Part shown: piece by piece, positions 25,489 through 34,778 of the stretch
How positions within the stretch are numbered: the stretch's first letter is position 1
Layout: each line of letters starts with the position of its first letter
Assembly: GCA_017629115.1 (NCBI GenBank)
Contig: JAGBXV010000080.1
Span: forward strand, 1-37,203
DNA: 37,203 nucleotides
Source: Clostridia bacterium
Lineage (GTDB): Bacteria; Bacillota; Clostridia; UBA1381; UBA9506
Reading direction: 5' to 3'
The notes under the pieces: model-generated
Told to the model about the DNA's origin: nothing
Databases searched by the model: none
What the model saw: only the letters and a program-made list of their open reading frames with translations
Position numbers and translations under genes: made by a program

Positions 25489-26517
25489 ATGAAGTGGTTC
25501 ACAAGAGGAAAAAAGGAAGATGCAAAGGTTGAAAATACGCCTGTTGCTCAGGAAACTGAAGAAATAAAAGAAGACATGGTCAAGGATACCGAAAAACCGA
25601 AAAAGAGCTTTTTTGCAAAGCTCAAGGAAGGACTTTCAAAAACAAGAACAGCGGTTTTCGGCAGACTTGATGATGTCTTTTATGCTTTTAAGTCGGTTGA
25701 TGAAGAACTGTTCGAAGAACTTGAAGAAGTGCTAATCAGTGCCGACATTGGCGTGGATACCTCTGTGTATATAATAGACTTGTTAAGAAGTGCTGCCCGT
25801 GAAAAGCATATCAAAGAGCCTGAGGATTTAAAACAGGAATTAAAAGACATAATTTGTAAGATACTAAGTGAGCAAAATACCCAGTGCAACATCGAAGGGT
25901 CGCCTGCTGTAATTATGGTAATAGGCGTAAACGGTGTGGGCAAAACCACTTCAATCGGTAAAATATCCAATTATTACAGACAGCAGGGCAAAAAGGTTTT
26001 GCTGGCTGCTGCCGACACATTCCGTGCTGCTGCAATTGACCAGTTGGAAATCTGGAGCAAGCGAGCAGGTGTTGACATTGTTAAGCATCAGGAGGGGTCT
26101 GACCCGTCAGCGGTTGTATTTGATGCAATAGCTGCTGCCAAGGCAAGATGTGTAGACATTGTAATTTGTGACACCGCAGGCAGACTTCACAACAAGAAAA
26201 ACCTTATGGATGAGCTTGCCAAAACTGCACGAGTAATCGAGCGTGAGACAGGTAAGCCTGCATCGGAGGTGCTGTTGGTTTTAGATGCCTCAACAGGTCA
26301 GAACGCACTCATTCAGGCCCGCGAATTTAAAAATGCGGCAGATATTACAGGTGTGATTTTAACAAAGCTTGACGGTACAGCCAAGGGCGGTGTTGTAATT
26401 GCTTTGTGTCGCGAGCAGAACATAGGTGTTAAATTTATTGGTGTAGGCGAGGGAATAGACGACCTTCAGCAATTTGACCCCAACGAATTTGCAAAGGCGC
26501 TCTTTCCCGAGGAATAA
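25489..26517 (+). CDS. ftsY: Signal recognition particle receptor FtsY
   Basis: 342-residue SRP GTPase that docks SRP-ribosome complexes at the membrane. A short charged N-terminal A region (1 to about 45) is followed by the helical N domain and the G domain. G1 is GVNGVGKTT (146-154), then [23 protein letters not shown] (292-296) and the closing [14 protein letters not shown]. Start ATG after CTGGAGGA. It is 18 bp after gpsA and 18 bp before the UPF0182 gene. Confidence 0.97.
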   Translation: MKWFTRGKKEDAKVENTPVAQETEEIKEDMVKDTEKPKKSFFAKLKEGLSKTRTAVFGRLDDVFYAFKSVDEELFEELEEVLISADIGVDTSVYIIDLLRSAAREKHIKEPEDLKQELKDIICKILSEQNTQCNIEGSPAVIMVIGVNGVGKTTSIGKISNYYRQQGKKVLLAAADTFRAAAIDQLEIWSKRAGVDIVKHQEGSDPSAVVFDAIAAAKARCVDIVICDTAGRLHNKKNLMDELAKTARVIERETGKPASEVLLVLDASTGQNALIQAREFKNAADITGVILTKLDGTAKGGVVIALCREQNIGVKFIGVGEGIDDLQQFDPNEFAKALFPEE

Positions 26518-26535
26518 ACAAAAGGAGGCATACTT

Positions 26536-29376
26536 ATGAATTTTGGAGGTTTCGGCGGTTTCGGCGACTTCGGTGCTGATGACGAATCCAAGGACTTTAA
26601 AGGATTTAATAAAGAAAGCCTGAAGGAAAAGTTCAAAAACCAAAAGAAGAACTTTACGAAAGGTAAAAAAATACTCATAGGAATTATAGCGGCTGTTATC
26701 CTTTTGGTTTTGGGAGCAATTTTAGCTATTAATTTCCTTATACAGGTATGGCAGATAAATGAAGTAGGTGTTTCGTACGGGGATGTTTTCTGGAAAAACT
26801 TTTTCTGTAAACTGGCAGTTTCCTCGTCCGGATTTGCTATTGTATTTATAATTACATTGGTAAATCTGCTCTTTATGAGAAAGCTTGCATTTATGAAGCA
26901 TCTTGAATCAAGTATCTTCAGGAAAAAGTGGCCTTATATTACCCTTGCTTTTGTGTTATCTTTGATTTTTGGCGGTATTATGGGCGAAAACTCATATATG
27001 GAATTCCTTACAGCGTTAAACGCTACGGATTTTGGGGTGACCGACCCTCTGTTTGGTAAGGATATAAGTTACTATGTTTTTGTAAGACCCTTTATAGATA
27101 CGGTTGTTACTGCGCTAAAGGGTGCGTTTTTATTGCAGACAATACTTATTGCGGTAGGATATTACGCAATATTCGCCGTATCCGGAACACCAAACCTAAA
27201 AGATATTGTAACATTGGAAAAAGGTGCGCTGACACATGTGATTTGCAATGTTTTGGTGTATTATGTAGCAAGCATTTTTTCATATCAGCTTAGCGCAGAA
27301 GCACTGATGTACGGTTCTTTTGGTAACGATAACTTAGCAGGCGCCGGCTTTATTGAGGCAAATATCTGGCTTAATTATTATAAATTTGCGCCTGTTTTAT
27401 TACTTCTGGCTGTAGCGCTTACCATATTCTTTGTATGGAGAAAAAAGTTTAAAATATCACTTGCGTGCATACTGATAGTGCCTGTTGCGTATGTGGTGGT
27501 GTTTGTGGTTACTATTATCACACAGCAGTTTGTTGTAGCACCTGATGAAAGAAGCTATCAGACAGAGTATATTCAGCACAATATGCAGGCTACAAAGGAC
27601 GCTTTTGGTATTAACAATATTAAAGAAGTCCAGTTTGATTTTTCCAAAGAATTGACAGGCGAGTCAATTGCGGCTAACAGTGCTGAGCTTACTAACACAA
27701 GGATAATTGACTTCTCAGCATCTTTAACTGCGTACAATCAGTTGCAATATTTAAGAAAATATTACACATTTAATGATATAGATGTAATACCCTATGAGGT
27801 TGACGGCAACCTTACAGGTGTATTTATGTCGGCTCGTGAGCTAAACAAGGACAACCTTGAGGAATCGGCGCGCTCCTATGCCAACGAAAAATTCCGTTAC
27901 ACCCACGGTTTTGGTGTAGTTGCCAGCCCCTTTAACAGAGTTACAGAAGACGGTCAGCCTTACTTTGCGATGAAGGATATACCTCCTGTGTCAACCAACG
28001 GCTTGCCTGCACTTACGCAGCCCAGAATTTACTATGGCGAGAGCACTAACGATTATGTTATTGTAGGCTCTGATAACAAAGAGCTTGATTACTCAGAGGG
28101 TTACGAGGATATTGAGTACACCTATCAGGGCGATACAGGTATAGAGCTTAATTTCTTTAACAAGCTTGTATTCTCACTTTACTACGGCGATTACAAGATG
28201 TTTTTCTCCGGTAATGTGGATGAAAACAGTAAAATTCTGATAAACAGAAATGTAATGGACAGAGTTAAACTGGTTGCGCCTTTCCTTACTTATGAGGAAG
28301 ACCCGCAGATTGTTGTGGATGACAACGGCGAAATCAAATGGGTAATAGATGCATATACTACCTCTGACAGGTATCCTTACTCACAGACATTTTCTGATGT
28401 AAATTATATAAGAAATTCAATCAAGGCAGTGGTTGATGCATACACTGGTGATGTTACATTCTACATCATAGACAAACAAGACCCCGTTGCTGCGACCTAT
28501 AAAAAGATATATCCCTCGCTTTTTGCTGAGGGTGATTTGCCTCAGGAGATTGCAAACCATATCACAACTCCTGAAGGGTTATTCAAAATCCAGACAGAAG
28601 CATATCAGAGATACCACTTAGACGATGCAGGTCAGTTCTATGATCAGGCAGATGTGTGGAGAGTAGCAAGCGAAAAGTATCAGAACGATGAAGTTACCGT
28701 TTCGCCTTACTTTAACATCTTTACAATTGAGGGTGAAGAAAATCCCGAACTTGTTCTGAATATGCCTTATGTTTTGGGCGACAAACACAATATGGTAGGA
28801 ATACTGATGAAGCGTACCGACGCCGAGCATTACGGCGAACTGGTGCTTTACCGTATACCCAAATCCAATACTGTATATGGTCCTATGCAGATAGAAAATA
28901 AAATCGATAACGACCCGGATATTTCAAGAGAAATGACTCTGTGGGGTCAGGGCGGCTCTACGGTTATTCGTGGTAATCTTTTGGTTATTCCCTTTAAAAA
29001 TTCCATATTCTATGTTGAGCCTGTGTATATAACATCACAGAACGATGCGTCGCTTCCTGAGGTAAAGAGAATAATTGTGGCTTATAAAGACGAAATAGTT
29101 ATGGCCCCCACATTGGAGGAGGCTTTAGCACAGGTAATAGAAAATTCTGACGGAGTAGATGCAGGCACACTTACAGAAACGCCCATAATTCCTGAAGGTT
29201 CAGAAGAGCCGGTGCAGCCCACACAACCTGCACCCAGTACGGGATATTCCGAGGAAGATATTCGTCAAATTATCAGTGCGTATGATGCGTTCCGTCAGTC
29301 CAGCAAAAACAATGACTGGGCTCAAATGGGTGAAGATTTACAAAATCTTGACGAAGCAATCGGAAACATTCGTTAA
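26536..29376 (+). CDS. UPF0182 family large membrane protein
   Basis: 946-residue protein of the conserved, uncharacterised UPF0182 family. A Gly/Phe-rich acidic N-terminus (MNFGGFGGFGDFG) and a Lys-rich stretch precede seven hydrophobic segments between about 48 and 340. The remaining about 600 residues are a large domain rich in Asp, Tyr and Phe, probably outside the cell, ending in a Pro/Thr linker (about 885-905) and a short helix. The start has AAAGGAGG. It is the last gene of the DUF512-der-plsY-gpsA-ftsY run, 18 bp after ftsY. Its function is unknown; operon position may only mean shared expression. Confidence 0.88.
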   Translation: MNFGGFGGFGDFGADDESKDFKGFNKESLKEKFKNQKKNFTKGKKILIGIIAAVILLVLGAILAINFLIQVWQINEVGVSYGDVFWKNFFCKLAVSSSGFAIVFIITLVNLLFMRKLAFMKHLESSIFRKKWPYITLAFVLSLIFGGIMGENSYMEFLTALNATDFGVTDPLFGKDISYYVFVRPFIDTVVTALKGAFLLQTILIAVGYYAIFAVSGTPNLKDIVTLEKGALTHVICNVLVYYVASIFSYQLSAEALMYGSFGNDNLAGAGFIEANIWLNYYKFAPVLLLLAVALTIFFVWRKKFKISLACILIVPVAYVVVFVVTIITQQFVVAPDERSYQTEYIQHNMQATKDAFGINNIKEVQFDFSKELTGESIAANSAELTNTRIIDFSASLTAYNQLQYLRKYYTFNDIDVIPYEVDGNLTGVFMSARELNKDNLEESARSYANEKFRYTHGFGVVASPFNRVTEDGQPYFAMKDIPPVSTNGLPALTQPRIYYGESTNDYVIVGSDNKELDYSEGYEDIEYTYQGDTGIELNFFNKLVFSLYYGDYKMFFSGNVDENSKILINRNVMDRVKLVAPFLTYEEDPQIVVDDNGEIKWVIDAYTTSDRYPYSQTFSDVNYIRNSIKAVVDAYTGDVTFYIIDKQDPVAATYKKIYPSLFAEGDLPQEIANHITTPEGLFKIQTEAYQRYHLDDAGQFYDQADVWRVASEKYQNDEVTVSPYFNIFTIEGEENPELVLNMPYVLGDKHNMVGILMKRTDAEHYGELVLYRIPKSNTVYGPMQIENKIDNDPDISREMTLWGQGGSTVIRGNLLVIPFKNSIFYVEPVYITSQNDASLPEVKRIIVAYKDEIVMAPTLEEALAQVIENSDGVDAGTLTETPIIPEGSEEPVQPTQPAPSTGYSEEDIRQIISAYDAFRQSSKNNDWAQMGEDLQNLDEAIGNIR

Positions 29377-29385
29377 AGTTAGATA

Positions 29386-29414
29386 TTTACAAATAAGTGT
29401 AAAAGTGGTAGAAT
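29386..29414 (+). promoter_or_regulatory. Promoter of the membrane pyrophosphatase gene
   Basis: TTTACA (29386-29391), 17-bp spacer, TAGAAT (29409-29414), 49 bp upstream of the start codon. No terminator separates it from the UPF0182 gene. Confidence 0.65.
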
Positions 29415-29463
29415 TATATTGAGTGTGTGGTTTATAGAATAAAATTGAGAGGAGACGACAATT

Positions 29464-31557
29464 ATGGAATACGCACCATTTTTTGTCCTTGCGGCAGCAG
29501 TTATAGCCATTGTTTTTGCAGGCTATAAATTCTTTGCCGTGAAAAAACTTCCTGAAGGAACGAAGGAGATGGCTTCGATTTCTTCAAAAATCCGTGCAGG
29601 CGCTATGGCTTATTTAAAGCGTCAGTACAAAACAGTAGGTATTTTCTTTGCTGTTATGTTTGTAATCATTGGAATTCTGGCTTACGCTGGACTCCTGACA
29701 CCTTTTGTACCCTTTGCCTTTATTACGGGCGGACTTTTTTCAGGTCTTTCGGGTTTTATAGGTATGAAGATTGCAACATACGCTAACTCCCGAACAGCTC
29801 AGGGTGCCAAAGACAGCTTAAACAAAGGTTTAAAAATAGCTTTCTCATCGGGTACTGTAATGGGCATGACCGTTGTAGGTCTTGGTCTTTTAGACATAAG
29901 CGTATGGTTTATCCTTTTAAGATATGTATTTGGAATTCAGGAAATCGGCGAGATTACATCAGCCATGCTCACATTCGGTATGGGTGCAAGCTCAATGGCA
30001 CTCTTTGCCCGTGTAGGCGGCGGTATTTTTACAAAGGCTGCCGATGTTGGTGCTGACCTCGTTGGTAAGGTTGAAGCCGGTATCCCTGAGGACGACCCCA
30101 GAAACCCTGCTTGTATTGCAGACAATGTTGGTGACAATGTTGGTGATGTTGCAGGTATGGGCGCTGACCTTTATGAGTCTTATGTAGGCTCAATCATTTC
30201 CTGCGGTGCTTTGGCAGTTGCGGCAGGTCATAGTTTTAACGGCGTTATCCTGCCTATGCTTATTGCAGCGGTTGGAATACTAGCTTCTATCATTTCTACC
30301 TTCTTTGTGTCAACAAAGGAAGGTGCAACACAGAAAATGTTACTTGGCTCACTTCGCCGTGGAACATATTCAGCAGCGGTTATCTCAGCTTTAGCAAGCT
30401 TTGCACTGATTTATATATTGATGCCCGCAAATATCGGTCTTTTTGGCGCAGTGCTTTCAGGTCTTTTAGCAGGTGTGTTAATTGGTTACTTCACAGAGTA
30501 CTACACATCAGATTCATACAAGCCTACACAGAAGCTTTCAGGTTCTTCTGAAACGGGTTCAGCAACAATCATCATTGATGGTATTGCACTGGGTATGAAA
30601 TCTACTGCAATTCCTGTTGTTATTGTTGGTATTTCAGTACTTGTCAGCTACTTTGTTGCAGGTGGCTTTAGCGGTGCCGAAAATGCATTTGAGCTTGGTC
30701 TTTACGGCGTAGGTCTTTCTGCAGTTGGTATGTTATCAACTCTGGGTATTACATTGGCTACTGACGCTTACGGCCCTGTTGCGGACAACGCAGGTGGTAT
30801 TGCTGAAATGAGCGGTTTAGATCCTCAGGTGCGTGAAAGAACTGACGCATTAGACTCATTAGGTAACACAACAGCAGCCACAGGTAAGGGCTTTGCTATT
30901 GGCTCGGCAGCTTTAACAGCTCTTGCTTTAATCGTTTCATATACAGACGAAATCAATGCAATAGCGCCCGGAAAATTAGACCTTGCAATCACAAACCCTG
31001 CGGTATTAATTGGTCTTTTTGTTGGCGCAATGCTTCCTTTCTTGTTCAGTGCAATGACAATGCAGGCAGTAGGTCGTGCGGCGCATAAGATTGTAGTTGA
31101 AGTAAGAAGACAGTTCAGAGAAATCAAAGGTTTACTTGAGGGAACAGCTGAAGCAGATTACGAAACCTGTGTTGACATCTGTACAAAATCATCACTTCGT
31201 GAGATGATTGTTCCTGCAGCATTAGGCGTATTTGCTCCCATTGTTGTAGGGTTAGTACTTGGTGTAAACGGCGTAGTTGGTATGCTTGCAGGTGCGCTTG
31301 TTTCAGGCTTCGTACTTGCTATTATGATGGCAAACTCAGGCGGTGCTTGGGACAATGCTAAAAAATATATCGAAGCAGGTAACTTTGGCGGTAAAGGTTC
31401 AGATAACCACAAAGCAGCCGTTGTTGGCGATACAGTAGGTGACCCCTTTAAAGATACATCAGGTCCTTCTGTTAATATCTTGATTAAGTTGTTATCAATG
31501 GTATCAATCGTGTTTGCAGCACTTATTGCTAATTATGGCGGCTTAGGACTTTTCTAG
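29464..31557 (+). CDS. hppA: Membrane-bound ion-pumping pyrophosphatase, K+-dependent type
   Basis: 697-residue, about 16-helix membrane enzyme that uses pyrophosphate hydrolysis to pump H+ or Na+ out of the cell. The diagnostic substrate site GADLVGKVEAGIPEDDPRNP and DNVGDNVGDVAGMGADL lies at about 195-240, with a second Asp-rich site near the C-terminus (GDTVGDPFKDTSGPS). In the GNTTxA motif the key position is Ala (471), not Lys, which marks the K+-dependent subfamily. Whether H+ or Na+ is pumped cannot be settled by eye. Start ATG after GAGGAG. Typical of energy-limited anaerobes. Confidence 0.96.
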   Translation: MEYAPFFVLAAAVIAIVFAGYKFFAVKKLPEGTKEMASISSKIRAGAMAYLKRQYKTVGIFFAVMFVIIGILAYAGLLTPFVPFAFITGGLFSGLSGFIGMKIATYANSRTAQGAKDSLNKGLKIAFSSGTVMGMTVVGLGLLDISVWFILLRYVFGIQEIGEITSAMLTFGMGASSMALFARVGGGIFTKAADVGADLVGKVEAGIPEDDPRNPACIADNVGDNVGDVAGMGADLYESYVGSIISCGALAVAAGHSFNGVILPMLIAAVGILASIISTFFVSTKEGATQKMLLGSLRRGTYSAAVISALASFALIYILMPANIGLFGAVLSGLLAGVLIGYFTEYYTSDSYKPTQKLSGSSETGSATIIIDGIALGMKSTAIPVVIVGISVLVSYFVAGGFSGAENAFELGLYGVGLSAVGMLSTLGITLATDAYGPVADNAGGIAEMSGLDPQVRERTDALDSLGNTTAATGKGFAIGSAALTALALIVSYTDEINAIAPGKLDLAITNPAVLIGLFVGAMLPFLFSAMTMQAVGRAAHKIVVEVRRQFREIKGLLEGTAEADYETCVDICTKSSLREMIVPAALGVFAPIVVGLVLGVNGVVGMLAGALVSGFVLAIMMANSGGAWDNAKKYIEAGNFGGKGSDNHKAAVVGDTVGDPFKDTSGPSVNILIKLLSMVSIVFAALIANYGGLGLF

Positions 31558-31607
31558 TAAGGCTTTAAAAATCGTTCATACCATCAAAGGAAAAAATAAT
31601 AAATATG

Positions 31608-31641
31608 AAAGCACACGACAAAAAGTCGTGTGCTTTTTAAT
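31608..31641. terminator. Terminator after hppA
   Basis: Perfect 12-bp stem 31608-31619 with 31625-31636, loop AAAAA, then TTTTT. Confidence 0.9.
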
Positions 31642-31667
31642 TTATTCCTTTGATTATGAACATTCTT

Positions 31668-31730
31668 CACCTCTCGGTGTATACACATACACCTTCGGGT
31701 TCAGACTGTCCATTCTGAATCGATTTTTTT
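31668..31730 (+). promoter_or_regulatory. Structured leader of feoA with a terminator-like hairpin
   Basis: Four small hairpins overlap so that neighbours exclude each other: CACC 31668-31671 with 31676-31679; GGTGTAT 31676-31682 with 31687-31693; ACC 31691-31693 with GGT 31698-31700 around TTCG; and an 8-bp stem 31698-31705 with 31714-31721 followed by GATTTTTTT. The last is terminator-like and lies 66 bp before feoA. It looks like an attenuator or riboswitch expression platform. I do not recognise a known class, and no convincing promoter was found between 31640 and 31668. Confidence 0.4.
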
Positions 31731-31795
31731 CAGCCTTAGAAATCTATTCACATATTCCGACAATTTTCATAGTATGTATCAAAGGAGAGATTGCT

Positions 31796-32017
31796 ATGCG
31801 CAGGTTGTCGGAGCTCGCTGTTGATGAGAGTGGCGTTATTTCATATATTGACACAAAAAATCGTCTGCGCCGAAGATTATATGATTTAGGGCTTGTTCCG
31901 GGGACAAAAGTCTTTTGTGTAGCCAAAAGTCCACTGGGCGACCCAAAGGCATTTCTTGTAAGGGGTGCGGTAATTTCTTTGCGGTGCGAGGATTCTGAAG
32001 ATATTATATTGGAGTAA
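31796..32017 (+). CDS. feoA: FeoA, small component of ferrous iron uptake
   Basis: 73-residue SH3-like FeoA-domain protein that supports FeoB at the cytoplasmic face of the membrane. Typical motifs are MRRLSELAVDESG, RRRLYDLGLVPGTKV and GAVISLRCEDSEDI. ATG 31796 is chosen because AAAGGAGA lies at 31781-31788; the frame is open upstream but that part encodes leader RNA structure, not FeoA. feoB follows 52 bp downstream, with a terminator in between. Confidence 0.93.
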   Translation: MRRLSELAVDESGVISYIDTKNRLRRRLYDLGLVPGTKVFCVAKSPLGDPKAFLVRGAVISLRCEDSEDIILE

Positions 32018-32042
32018 AACCGTCACTCAGTGGCGGTTTTTT
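32016..32042 (+). terminator. Intrinsic terminator between feoA and feoB
   Basis: Stem 32016-32026 with 32030-32040 (11 bp, one G-U), 3-nt loop, T run 32037-32042. The stem begins inside the feoA stop codon. There is no room for a good separate feoB promoter after it. Confidence 0.75.
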
Positions 32043-32069
32043 GCATACTGTGTAAAAGGAGATGATATT

Positions 32070-33941
32070 ATGGGACTGACTAAATCAAGCACAGGAAAAA
32101 ACGCCTGCGACAGATTTTTGGACATAAAAACAGGAGATATAACAGTAGCTTTAATGGGAAACCCAAATGTAGGGAAATCAACTCTTTTTAACTATCTGAC
32201 GGGTATGCGTCAGCATACGGGTAATTGGCCCGGCAAAACCGTTACAGGGGCAAGCGGTAATTGTACATATAAAAATAAAGAAATTACATTTGTTGATTTG
32301 CCCGGGTGTTATTCTTTGCTTTCACACTCGCCTGAGGAGGAGGTTGCACGGGATTTTGTTGTAAGTGGCGAGGCAGATGTCACGGTAGTGGTGTGCGATG
32401 CCACTGCCCTTGAACGGAACTTAATTTTAGTTTTGCAAACACAACAAATTACTAAAAAATTGATAGTGTGCGTAAATCTTATAGATGAAGCCGAGAAAAA
32501 AGGAATAAAAATTGACAAGGAAAAGCTGGAAAAAGAGCTGGGCGCACCTGTAATTACCACCGCTGCCCGAAGCGGTAAAGGTGTAAACAATCTGTTGGAT
32601 AAAATCGTGAAAGCAAAGGAAACCGCCGAAAATGAAAATACCCCTTTAAGTGGAGAAGAAATTGAAGAAACAGTAAACCGCGCCGCGCAGATTGCTGATG
32701 CTTGCGTTAGATTTAAAAATACAAATTTAATAGAGCGCGACCGCAAGATAGATAAAATCCTAACAGGCAGACCTGCATACGCCGTGATGCTTTTGATGCT
32801 TTTGGGGATATTCTGGCTGACAATAGCAGGTGCAAATTCTGTGTCGGGAGCACTCTCTGGGGCGCTTTTTAAAACGGAGGAGTGGCTAAATTTGGCGCTC
32901 ATACAGATTAACACCCCTGATTTTTTGCGTGAGCTTGTGGTTTTTGGGGGATACCGTATGCTTGTGTGGGTAGTGTCTGTAATGCTTCCGCCTATGGCTA
33001 TATTTTTTCCCCTTTTTACAATTTTGGAGGATTTGGGGTACCTTCCCCGTGTGGCGTTTAATCTTGACAAATGTTTCAAGCGTTGTGGTGCTTGCGGTAA
33101 GCAAGCTCTTACTATGTGTATGGGCTTTGGATGTAATGCGGCGGGAGTAGTGGGTGCGCGCATTATTGACTCACCCAGAGAACGCCTTATTGCCATTATT
33201 ACCAACAGTTTAGTGCCTTGTAACGGTAGATTCCCTGCACTTATTTCTGTCATTACAGTTTTTATTGTGGGTGGTGTTTTTATGCCTTCTGTTGTGCTTA
33301 CAGGAGCAATAACTCTCGGAATTGTGATGACATTTTTAGCTTCAAAATTCCTGTCACGGACTTTTTTAAAGGGTGAGACTTCGTCCTTTGTGTTGGAACT
33401 TCCTCCTTACAGGAGGCCGCAAATCGGCAAGGTTATAGTCAGGTCCGTTTTCGATAGAACATTGTTTGTTTTGGGGCGCGCTGTGGCAACTGCCATACCT
33501 GCGGGGCTTCTGTTGTGGTTGCTTGCGAATATAAACATAGGTGATACGAGTTTGTTTGCGTGTTTTTGCCAAAGTTTAGAACCATTAGGCAATGTTATGG
33601 GTTTAGACGGCGTAATTTTGGCGGCTTTTATTTTAGGTTTTACAGCCAATGAAACAGTTATCCCTATAATGCTTATGGGATATATTTCGGGTACTGTGCT
33701 AACTGATGGCGTGAGCCTGGCACAGCTCAGAGATGTGTTGGTATTAAACGGTTGGAACATCGTTACCGCTGTTAATATGATAGTGTTCTTTTTGTTCCAT
33801 TGGCCCTGCGCCACCACGATGCTTACAATTTACAAGGAAACAAAAAGCGCAAAATGGACAGCGCTTTCCTTTGCGCTGCCCACAGTAATTGGTGTTTTTA
33901 TATGTATTGCTGTTAATTTACTCTGCAATCTGCTTGCCTGA
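32070..33941 (+). CDS. feoB: Ferrous iron transporter FeoB
   Basis: 623-residue inner membrane Fe(II) transporter. The N-terminal G domain has G1 GNPNVGKST (30-38), the Feo-specific MRQHTGNWPGKTV, G3 DLPGCYSL and G4 NLID. The membrane part starts near residue 235. It contains both FeoB core gate repeats, with GFGCNAAGVVGARIID and VPCNGRFPALI in the first half and GFTANETVIPIML in the second. It is somewhat shorter than the common 650-770 residues, mostly in the linker between G domain and membrane part. Start ATG after AAAGGAGA. Its last 24 bp overlap the 3' end of the opposite-strand deacetylase gene. Confidence 0.95.
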   Translation: MGLTKSSTGKNACDRFLDIKTGDITVALMGNPNVGKSTLFNYLTGMRQHTGNWPGKTVTGASGNCTYKNKEITFVDLPGCYSLLSHSPEEEVARDFVVSGEADVTVVVCDATALERNLILVLQTQQITKKLIVCVNLIDEAEKKGIKIDKEKLEKELGAPVITTAARSGKGVNNLLDKIVKAKETAENENTPLSGEEIEETVNRAAQIADACVRFKNTNLIERDRKIDKILTGRPAYAVMLLMLLGIFWLTIAGANSVSGALSGALFKTEEWLNLALIQINTPDFLRELVVFGGYRMLVWVVSVMLPPMAIFFPLFTILEDLGYLPRVAFNLDKCFKRCGACGKQALTMCMGFGCNAAGVVGARIIDSPRERLIAIITNSLVPCNGRFPALISVITVFIVGGVFMPSVVLTGAITLGIVMTFLASKFLSRTFLKGETSSFVLELPPYRRPQIGKVIVRSVFDRTLFVLGRAVATAIPAGLLLWLLANINIGDTSLFACFCQSLEPLGNVMGLDGVILAAFILGFTANETVIPIMLMGYISGTVLTDGVSLAQLRDVLVLNGWNIVTAVNMIVFFLFHWPCATTMLTIYKETKSAKWTALSFALPTVIGVFICIAVNLLCNLLA

Positions 33942-34682
33942 GTGGTCTATTGTGTAGTTTTCTTTGTAGATAAGGTCAGAGGCTTTAACAAATTTGTAGC
34001 CGGCAGCGGACAGCTTTTCTAAAATTTTAGGCAATGCCTCAGGTGTGTTTTTTGCCCCGTTGTGAAAGAGAATGATTGAGCCTGGGGCAATTCTGTTGGT
34101 TACCCGTGTAGTGATTTCGTCGGCGGAAAGATTTTTCCAATCTAAACTGTCGATGTTCCACTGAACGGTAAACATATTCTGGTTTGTAGCTTCGCGAATT
34201 ACTGCGTTATTGTACTCACCGTAAGGGCCGCGGAAAAGCATAGGTCGCACACCTGTAACTGCTTCGATTTTGTCGGAGCAGTTTTTTAATTCTTGAGCAA
34301 TTTTAGCATCGGACAGTTGGTCGATGTGTGGATGCGTGTCTGAATGGTTCATTATTTCGTGACCGGCATCGTGGAATTTTTTCACAGAATCAGGGTACTT
34401 TTCCACCCAACTGCCTACCATAAAGAATGTGGCGGGTGCGTTATATTTTTTTAAAATATCAATTAAAATATCCGTGTCGTTATCGTCCCAGGCGGCGTCG
34501 AAGGTTAAAGCGCAGACTTTTTCTGAGCCTTTTTCCACAGAGTATATGGGTAGCAGCTTGTCGGTGGTGTCGTTGTAAACGCTTGTGGATGTAGAAAAAC
34601 CTACAACGGTCAAAAGCACCGCACACAACACCATTGACAGATAGATTACGGCACGCCTTTTATTGAGCACAAAAACTTTCAT
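33918..34682 (-). CDS. PdaB-like polysaccharide deacetylase, sporulation type
   Basis: 254-residue NodB-domain protein anchored by one N-terminal membrane segment (about 11-30). Motif 1 is LTFDAAWDD with Asp62; the second, metal-binding Asp of most NodB enzymes is Ala63, which is usual in the PdaB/YlxY branch. Motif 2 is HSDTH (His113, His117), motif 3 RGPYGEYN, motif 4 DW (181-182), and motif 5 has His207 in ILFHNGAKNTPEALP. ATG 34682 is chosen, with GAGGA upstream, as it starts the membrane anchor. PdaB in Bacillus maintains spore cortex peptidoglycan, which fits spo0A here, but the exact role is inferred. It lies just downstream of argG's terminator. Confidence 0.88.
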   Translation of the reverse strand: MKVFVLNKRRAVIYLSMVLCAVLLTVVGFSTSTSVYNDTTDKLLPIYSVEKGSEKVCALTFDAAWDDNDTDILIDILKKYNAPATFFMVGSWVEKYPDSVKKFHDAGHEIMNHSDTHPHIDQLSDAKIAQELKNCSDKIEAVTGVRPMLFRGPYGEYNNAVIREATNQNMFTVQWNIDSLDWKNLSADEITTRVTNRIAPGSIILFHNGAKNTPEALPKILEKLSAAGYKFVKASDLIYKENYTIDHSGKQIAE

Positions 34683-34704
34683 AATAAAATCCTCACTTTT
34701 CGTA

Positions 34705-34745
34705 AAATAAAAACGCGTTATGATTAACTCATAACGCATTTTTAT
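34705..34745. terminator. Terminator after argG
   Basis: 9-bp stem 34715-34723 with 34729-34737 and a 5-nt loop, flanked by A/T-rich runs that give a T tract on either strand. It lies 33 bp upstream of the deacetylase start on the same strand as argG. Confidence 0.75.
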
Positions 34746-34778
34746 TATTATTCTATTGTGAGGGATAGAATTTATGAC

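Noticed and set aside
31650-31668. Possible Fur-like half site upstream of feoA (TTGATTATGAACA)
   Set aside because: Only one half resembles the box and no dyad is present, so I do not call a Fur site.
32309-33253. 314-codon open frame on the minus strand
   Set aside because: It lies entirely inside feoB in antisense, has a low-complexity Ser/Thr-rich translation and no ribosome binding site; feoB is certain.
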